DNA of 46,742 bases, from positions 1 through 46,742 of the forward strand of contig CAJKOS010000003.1 of assembly GCA_905201565.1 (NCBI GenBank), read 5' to 3'. This DNA is from an uncultured Erysipelotrichaceae bacterium (lineage in GTDB: Bacteria; Bacillota_I; Bacilli_A; Erysipelotrichales; Erysipelotrichaceae). A model generated the notes under the pieces. The model searched no databases and had not been told where the DNA came from. It worked only from the letters and a program-made list of their open reading frames with translations. The translations under genes and the position numbers were made by a program. Below, piece after piece: positions 42,055 through 46,742 of the stretch (the stretch's first letter is position 1; each line of letters begins with the position of its first letter).

Positions 42055-43587
42055 TTACTTGGATGCTGCAGTTGTAGAACCATATGCATCGTTATGGATT
42101 GTCAGCTTGCCATGATCAATGGTCGCAACACGCCATACTTCACCATCAAAGTTCGTTGGAATCGAAACAACCTGCGGTGCGGTATTTGGCATATAGATAG
42201 TCACTGTCGCCCCGCTGGAATTAATATCCCCTGTACCAAGGTAGTCCACAACCGAGAAAGTATATTCACCATTTATGTCGTAGAGCGTCGTTGTCTCTGG
42301 TCCAAGTCCATCTGTATCATCAAGATCAAGCTCCGCAATAGTCTCGCCATCATCACCTGTACTTGTTCTGGAATAGTAACTTGTCAGAACCTCTTCACCA
42401 TCATCTGTTTCACCCATGAGATAGGAATCCAGATCTCTTGGATAAGTACCCCATTCCAGCACAAATCTCACTTCGCCATCCGCAACAGACTTGCTAATGG
42501 TGAAATCTTCAGTTGTCGTCTTTGTATATGTTCCGATATATACTTCTTTGAATACCGGTTCGTAACCATCGGCTTCAATTTCAAACATGTACTGTCCTGC
42601 CGGCAGATCAACTTCATACATTCCACCACCATCTGTATCAAACTCCGCTACTGCAGGTCCTGTTTCAGATGTACCTTCACGCACTGTTATATGCACATTA
42701 CCGACAAATCCACCGGTTTGCGCATCGATGATGAACCCTGTCAACTGTACATCCGTGAACGACTCTCTCTCTTCTAGAGACGGCACAATCTCATTCCATG
42801 ACTCTGCCGTAATCGTTCCGCTTTCATCGCAGGCAATGGTCACCTGTGCATCCGCATAGGTAAAGGTAATGACCTCACCATGTTCACTGTCACTGTTTCT
42901 TGCCAGATCATGCAGACCCATCACAGACAAATCATTGTAGGTAACAGATTCCGCTGTTCCAAAGAGCTGCAGAATGTTGTCCATCGTAATAGAAACAGGA
43001 ATGGCATCATTGTCCACAATTGTTGCACTGACCGCATCAGGCTGGCTGGAAGTATTAGCAAAGGTGATATCCGCATCCATGCCATCTACCCGCACTGTTA
43101 CGGATCCGTCTCTGTTGCCGCTCTTGTTGTCAATGCCATACCGTGTGGAATAGTCGCGATAACTGTAAGCGGAAATGATTGAGAACAATCCATCATTTAT
43201 CGCAGCGACAGATTCACTCTTTTCACCATCTTCTCCACCTTCAAGATCCAGCAATCTGTTCAAAACAACCTTGATCTGCAAACTGTTAGTCCTAAGATAT
43301 CCATTCTGCAAAAGCGTAATCGCACTGCTCACTTCATTATTGGATTCATACAAACCAGCAAGTCCAAGATATGCCTCAACATTCTCAGGATCCTGGTCAA
43401 TCGCTTCCTGATAAGCCAGCACCGCATTTTCATAATCCCCTGCTTCAACGAACTTCTCTGCCTCATTGATTTTGCGGGAATAGACATTCGATGGAGAAAG
43501 CAGGAAGGCAATTGCAACTGCTGCCGCAATGACCACAAGGGATATCCCCGCTGCCAATCCATAAATCCACTTTTTCTTCTTTTTCAT
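42055..43587 (-). CDS. TPR membrane protein (first of a tandem trio)
   Basis: 510 residues with a basic N-terminus, a membrane helix (about 8-30), TPRs (INEAEKFVEAGDYENAVLAY, VEAYLGLAGLYESNNEV), the shared SEHGEVITF segment, a carboxypeptidase-regulatory-like beta domain (VQLTGFIIDAQTGGFVGNVH) and a C-terminal domain with EWGTYPRDLDSYL and ATIDHGKLTIHND. The C-terminal region, starting at the EWGTYPRDLDSYLMGE segment, resembles secreted domains that begin with LxW...DLD. GGAGGGG precedes the ATG. This is probably the oldest of the three copies, since it is the most complete. Confidence 0.82.
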   Translation of the reverse strand: MKKKKKWIYGLAAGISLVVIAAAVAIAFLLSPSNVYSRKINEAEKFVEAGDYENAVLAYQEAIDQDPENVEAYLGLAGLYESNNEVSSAITLLQNGYLRTNSLQIKVVLNRLLDLEGGEDGEKSESVAAINDGLFSIISAYSYRDYSTRYGIDNKSGNRDGSVTVRVDGMDADITFANTSSQPDAVSATIVDNDAIPVSITMDNILQLFGTAESVTYNDLSVMGLHDLARNSDSEHGEVITFTYADAQVTIACDESGTITAESWNEIVPSLEERESFTDVQLTGFIIDAQTGGFVGNVHITVREGTSETGPAVAEFDTDGGGMYEVDLPAGQYMFEIEADGYEPVFKEVYIGTYTKTTTEDFTISKSVADGEVRFVLEWGTYPRDLDSYLMGETDDGEEVLTSYYSRTSTGDDGETIAELDLDDTDGLGPETTTLYDINGEYTFSVVDYLGTGDINSSGATVTIYMPNTAPQVVSIPTNFDGEVWRVATIDHGKLTIHNDAYGSTTAASK

Positions 43588-43599
43588 GCGTCACCCCTC

Positions 43600-43833
43600 C
43601 TAAAATAACTGTGCACCTGCTTCAATTAACATAAGCAGGAAAATACCAGCAAGAATCACAATGATAATCAGTAATAACAACTTGATATCCTTCAAAAGAT
43701 CCACCATCCTTGAAGTAGAGCTGCGTGGGTTTACAATTGTCGTCGTCCCATTGAAATACGACTGCACATTTGTTCCACAATATGGACAAATCGCATTACT
43801 ACCAATTTCTCTATGACATACCGGACACTTCAT
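43600..43833 (-). CDS. Small zinc-ribbon tail-anchored membrane protein
   Basis: 77 residues: MKCPVCHREIGSNAICPYCG is a CxxC...CxxC zinc ribbon, followed by a polar linker and one C-terminal membrane helix (about 50-72). GAGGTG precedes the ATG, 4 bp after the 35-residue gene. It is probably inserted tail-first in the membrane with the zinc ribbon in the cytoplasm. Role unknown; zinc-ribbon membrane proteins recur in this window. Confidence 0.8.
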   Translation of the reverse strand: MKCPVCHREIGSNAICPYCGTNVQSYFNGTTTIVNPRSSTSRMVDLLKDIKLLLLIIIVILAGIFLLMLIEAGAQLF

Positions 43834-43837
43834 ATAC

Positions 43838-43945
43838 TCACCTCATCAATGCCTTCTTCTTCACATGCACCAATAATTGCATGCCTACACCAAACACAAC
43901 GCCACACACAATCAACACAACTCCTGTGATCATCCATGTATTCAT
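43838..43945 (-). CDS. 35-residue single-helix membrane protein
   Basis: The ATG at 43945 (AGGTG ahead) gives MNTWMITGVVLIVCGVVFG followed by a few residues and a basic tail, HVKKKALMR: one membrane helix with positive-inside charge. It lies 9 bp after the kinase stop and 4 bp before the zinc-ribbon gene, so the spacing is what a real gene in the array would have. Very small; not found by length-filtered gene callers. Function unknown. Confidence 0.6.
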   Translation of the reverse strand: MNTWMITGVVLIVCGVVFGVGMQLLVHVKKKALMR

Positions 43946-43954
43946 ACCCATCAC

Positions 43955-45790
43955 CTATCCTGCCAGTTTCTCAAGCTGAGCCAAAGCCTCTACATCAATG
44001 GTTTCCACTTCACTATCTTCATATTGCCGCATTGCCTTGCGGGCAGCTGTACGCGCTTCATCATCCTTACCCTGATCACGCAATGCAAAGGCAAGATACA
44101 TATTCACGCGATAATCCGTATCATCAAGCGTATGCAGCACCCGGATACTTTCTTCACTCTTTCCTACATATTGCAACACCAGGGCATAGTTCAACTCATC
44201 CGTCAACTCACTGGATAGAGATGCACAAATCTTCCGGTATTGTGACTCAGCACGTTCGCCATAGTACTTCTTCTGGGAAGCAGAAAGCCTTGTGTCTGAA
44301 GCACATTGCATATACATAGCCGCAAGCTTTCTTTCCATATTGATGTCACCAGACAACTCCATAGCTTCTTCAAGATATGTACAAGCCTCATCTGGTTCAC
44401 CACTTCTTTCCGCAATATCTGCCATCAATGTCCATGCGGTAATCGCAATATCCTGGTCACTGCTCGAACATACCTTTTCTGCCTCAGCCATCGCACTACC
44501 ATAGTCACCATTGTCCATGGCAATCGAAGCCTGAATCAAAGCACCCTGTTCACTTTCTTCAAGCGCATAGCTGTGTAACACAGTTTCTGCTTGTTCTCCC
44601 TTTCCTCCATAGGACAAAGACAATGCATAATCCAATACATAACTATCCGTTTCTGCTATATCCAAAGCTTCTTTGTAATATGCCTCAGCACTTTCATAGT
44701 CTTCTTTGTTATAGGAAATATCCCCCATGGCATGTAACAAAGCCGCATTTTCTTCCTCAGAGTCTTCCAACACCCTTGCATAACTTCTGTTATTCAATAT
44801 AGATAGACCAATGTCCTCTGCTTCTTCTTCATCACCTTCATTAAATGCTTTGGCAAACGCAGAATAGTCTTCTTCAAAACGTTCAAGCTTCAACAGACTG
44901 TTACCATGCAACAAAGCAAACAAGCCTCCACCGACAAGACAACTTGCGACTACCCAGGAAGCAGCCTGGATGTAAATGAGCTTTCGATAAGCAGCAGTAT
45001 GTTTCCGCAAAGTTTCCAAAGCCTTGCGCAAAGCCACACCATCCGCAAACCTTCTTCTCTTATCCATTGCCATACAGCGGTTAATCACATTGCATAATGC
45101 TTCACTATACCCACAATTACCTGGTGCTAATGGCACATTCTTTCCACCGGTTACCGGTAACCTGCCGCTCATGAGGTAGTAGAACAAAGCACCTGTACTA
45201 TAGATATCCGATGCAGGTGTCAGTACAAACGATGGACGTTTGCCTGACATGATAGCTTTGGCAATCATGACCTGTTCTGGTGAGGCAAAGTTTGCACTAT
45301 AGCCCTGTACACGACCATATACCTGACCAGACAGGGAGATGTTGAAGTCAATGAGACAGATTGTATTCTGGGGTGTAACAATCACATTACCTGGTTTGAT
45401 GTCACTATGAATGACAGGTTCCTTGCGGCTATGTAAATAGGAAAGAATGTCTCCCATTTCCAACAACCACGAAAGCACCCTTTCTTCAGGAAGACAGCGT
45501 ATGCCGCAATTCACCTTTCCCATGTCCATGCCTTCAATAAAGTCCATGACGGTATAGACCATGCCATAGTCAATGAAGAAGTCATATACCTGAGGAAGAC
45601 CAGGATGGTGCAGGTTTTTGAGAATATCGGTTTCCCGTCTCAATGCCTTTTCATCCATACCTGGAATAAACATCCGCTTCAAGGCAACATACTTCTGCAA
45701 GTGCATATGCCATGCCCGATAGACGACACCTGTACCACCTTTACCAATTGCATTTATGATTTGATATGTCCCATTAACAATCTGTTCCAT
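43955..45790 (-). CDS. Ser/Thr protein kinase with TM segment and extracytoplasmic TPR-like region
   Basis: 611 residues, the first gene of the type VII array. The kinase domain (about 1-260) has the glycine loop GKGGTGVV at 16-23, the lysine K38 in YVALKRMF, E53, the catalytic loop HSDIKPGN (H128, D130, K132, N135) and DFN at 148-150. The Arg of HRD is Ser and the Gly of DFG is Asn, but the residues needed for catalysis are present, so it is probably active. A membrane helix follows at about 273-297, then TPR-like helical repeats to the end, with no PASTA domains. Topologically it resembles EssB (kinase-like domain, helix, outer domain), but unlike EssB it keeps the kinase residues. AAAGGA precedes the ATG, and a terminator hairpin precedes that. 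Confidence 0.9.
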   Translation of the reverse strand: MEQIVNGTYQIINAIGKGGTGVVYRAWHMHLQKYVALKRMFIPGMDEKALRRETDILKNLHHPGLPQVYDFFIDYGMVYTVMDFIEGMDMGKVNCGIRCLPEERVLSWLLEMGDILSYLHSRKEPVIHSDIKPGNVIVTPQNTICLIDFNISLSGQVYGRVQGYSANFASPEQVMIAKAIMSGKRPSFVLTPASDIYSTGALFYYLMSGRLPVTGGKNVPLAPGNCGYSEALCNVINRCMAMDKRRRFADGVALRKALETLRKHTAAYRKLIYIQAASWVVASCLVGGGLFALLHGNSLLKLERFEEDYSAFAKAFNEGDEEEAEDIGLSILNNRSYARVLEDSEEENAALLHAMGDISYNKEDYESAEAYYKEALDIAETDSYVLDYALSLSYGGKGEQAETVLHSYALEESEQGALIQASIAMDNGDYGSAMAEAEKVCSSSDQDIAITAWTLMADIAERSGEPDEACTYLEEAMELSGDINMERKLAAMYMQCASDTRLSASQKKYYGERAESQYRKICASLSSELTDELNYALVLQYVGKSEESIRVLHTLDDTDYRVNMYLAFALRDQGKDDEARTAARKAMRQYEDSEVETIDVEALAQLEKLAG

Positions 45791-45802
45791 ATGTTTTCCT
45801 TT

Positions 45803-45844
45803 AAGAAAAACACGCTGTAAGAGATATGCTCAAACAGCGTGTTT
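45803..45844 (-). terminator. Intrinsic terminator between the Ig-like gene and the kinase gene
   Basis: AAACACGCTGT and ACAGCGTGTTT (45808-45818, 45834-45844) form a perfect 11-bp stem with a 15-base loop, followed on the minus strand by UUUUUCUU. The U tract runs directly into the kinase ribosome site (AAAGGA), so there is no room for a promoter between the hairpin and the kinase gene. Confidence 0.85.
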
Positions 45845-45881
45845 ACTCATTTCAATTCGCCATTATCCGCATCTATGGCTT

Positions 45882-46742
45882 TTACGCATTTTTCTTTTGC
45901 TTATCCATTCTCTTCTTGATGTAGTAAGCAATTGCCAGTAACAACAAAATCAAGAAAATGATGGAGCCGTAGAACAACGGTTTGTTGTAGAAGAATCTGA
46001 CGAAGAAGTTCGTTGTAACAAGTACCTGATACTGTGTATCTGCACTCTCATTACCAGCACCGTCAAATGCCTGTACTTTGATGGTCTGATAACCACTTGC
46101 GGCATCCAGTGTGATTTCAACAAACCCGCCATGTTCTTCCAGATACTCAGCTAATTCCTGACCTTCCATGTCGAAGACCACATTTCCATCAACTGTGACG
46201 ACAACTCTGGACATTGCATTGTTATCTCTCACACTGATACGGAATGTCTTGGTGTTCTCATTGAAGTTGTTATTCGAACGATCATCCGGATCCAGTTCAT
46301 CAATAGAAACTGTAGGCAATGTCTTATCGATAGCGAATACTACCGGATAGTCATTGACACCATCATCTGTTCTCACCGTACTGTTGGTATTTGTATTACC
46401 AGCCTCATCGACAGACTGTACGATGATGGAATATGTACCTTCAGATGTGAATACATCCGGGAAGATTTCATAGATGTACTGGTATCCACCCGCAATAGAA
46501 CTGGAAATAACCCGGAAGTCTTCACCCTCAACAAGGGTGATGTTGGAACCATCGCGGTTAACTGTCAGCGTATAACCTGTCAGACGGTTGACATTTACTT
46601 CTCTGATAATGACATTCTCAGTTTCCTGTGCATAGTAATTATCCACAAGATCCATTGTCGGCACATCGTCATTGAAATCGAATGTAGAACCGAAGCGGTT
46701 GACACTGAAACGTACTGTTGCCTCAGCAGTATTACCAGCAAG
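45882..46742 (-). CDS. Ig-like-fold surface protein, membrane anchored (N-terminus outside window)
   Basis: The frame is open to the window end at 46742, so at least 286 residues are visible and the start lies outside. The repeats are Ig-like (bacterial surface type), with pattern elements such as SVDEAGNTNTNSTVR, IDKTLPTVSI and VQAFDGAGNESADTQY. The C-terminus has one membrane helix (YGSIIFLILLLLAIAYYI) and a basic tail, KKRMDKQKKNA, so it is anchored by a membrane helix rather than a sortase motif. It ends about 90 bp before the kinase gene, with a terminator in the gap. It could be the last gene of an upstream unit and a surface partner of the T7SS. Confidence 0.85.
   Translation of the reverse strand, partial: LAGNTAEATVRFSVNRFGSTFDFNDDVPTMDLVDNYYAQETENVIIREVNVNRLTGYTLTVNRDGSNITLVEGEDFRVISSSIAGGYQYIYEIFPDVFTSEGTYSIIVQSVDEAGNTNTNSTVRTDDGVNDYPVVFAIDKTLPTVSIDELDPDDRSNNNFNENTKTFRISVRDNNAMSRVVVTVDGNVVFDMEGQELAEYLEEHGGFVEITLDAASGYQTIKVQAFDGAGNESADTQYQVLVTTNFFVRFFYNKPLFYGSIIFLILLLLAIAYYIKKRMDKQKKNA

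Overview
The window looks like chromosomal DNA of a low-to-moderate GC Bacillota (Firmicutes). The grounds are consensus GGAGG ribosome binding sites, Rho-independent terminators, a Firmicutes-type (T7b-like) secretion locus with EssC, WXG100 and EsaB proteins, and TPETG-type wall anchoring. An Erysipelotrichia- or Clostridia-like gut bacterium would fit, but nothing here fixes genus or family. Every gene I can support lies on the minus strand, so transcription runs from high to low coordinates. I see no rRNA, tRNA, CRISPR array or intact insertion sequence.

Region A (1-7464) is a glycan (capsule-type) operon. A TATAAT promoter is followed by a strong intrinsic terminator (attenuator) and the first 48 codons of a UDP-glucose dehydrogenase gene, which is cut off. 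The operon continues with heptose 7-phosphate kinase (hddA), a fused nucleotidyltransferase/heptose-bisphosphate phosphatase (hddC-gmhB), sedoheptulose-7-phosphate isomerase (gmhA), a WecG/TagA glycosyltransferase, a GT4 glycosyltransferase, a polysaccharide pyruvyltransferase and a partial FrhB-type iron-sulfur protein. Together these give a complete route to GDP-D-glycero-D-manno-heptose plus assembly and decoration enzymes. The distal genes are clearly more AT-rich than the rest, which suggests an exchanged cassette.

Region B (7536-13834) holds a zinc-ribbon membrane protein, two small paralogous HTH proteins, the initiating polyprenyl-phosphate sugar transferase, a gene-free stretch of about 690 bp and a family 3 beta-N-acetylhexosaminidase-like protein. 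Region C (13889-20574) is accessory: an intact AAA-ATPase/PD-(D/E)XK protein, a decayed relative with an in-frame stop, an MBL-fold hydrolase, a WG-repeat lipoprotein and a DUF4143 ATPase. Region D (20838-24833) has a decayed type I toxin-antitoxin-like RNA locus, structured DNA between two terminators, and a large coiled-coil CAP-domain surface protein with a structured leader.

Region E (24834-45790) is the centrepiece: a co-directional, tightly packed array of about 23 genes forming an unusual type VII secretion locus. From promoter-proximal to distal it encodes a kinase-TM-TPR protein, a 35-residue membrane protein, a small zinc-ribbon protein, three tandem TPR membrane paralogues, two FHA membrane proteins, EssC with three intact Walker A motifs, a LytTR regulator, an unknown protein, EsaB, three tiny acidic proteins, a third FHA membrane protein, a coiled-coil protein, two WXG100 proteins, a fusion of a degenerate PARG/macrodomain with a pseudokinase, and three membrane proteins. 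No EsaA or EssA is recognisable, and canonical EssB is replaced by other kinase-fold proteins. I infer a phosphorylation-controlled T7SS variant. The window ends in an Ig-like membrane protein (45882 onward) separated from the T7SS array by a terminator.
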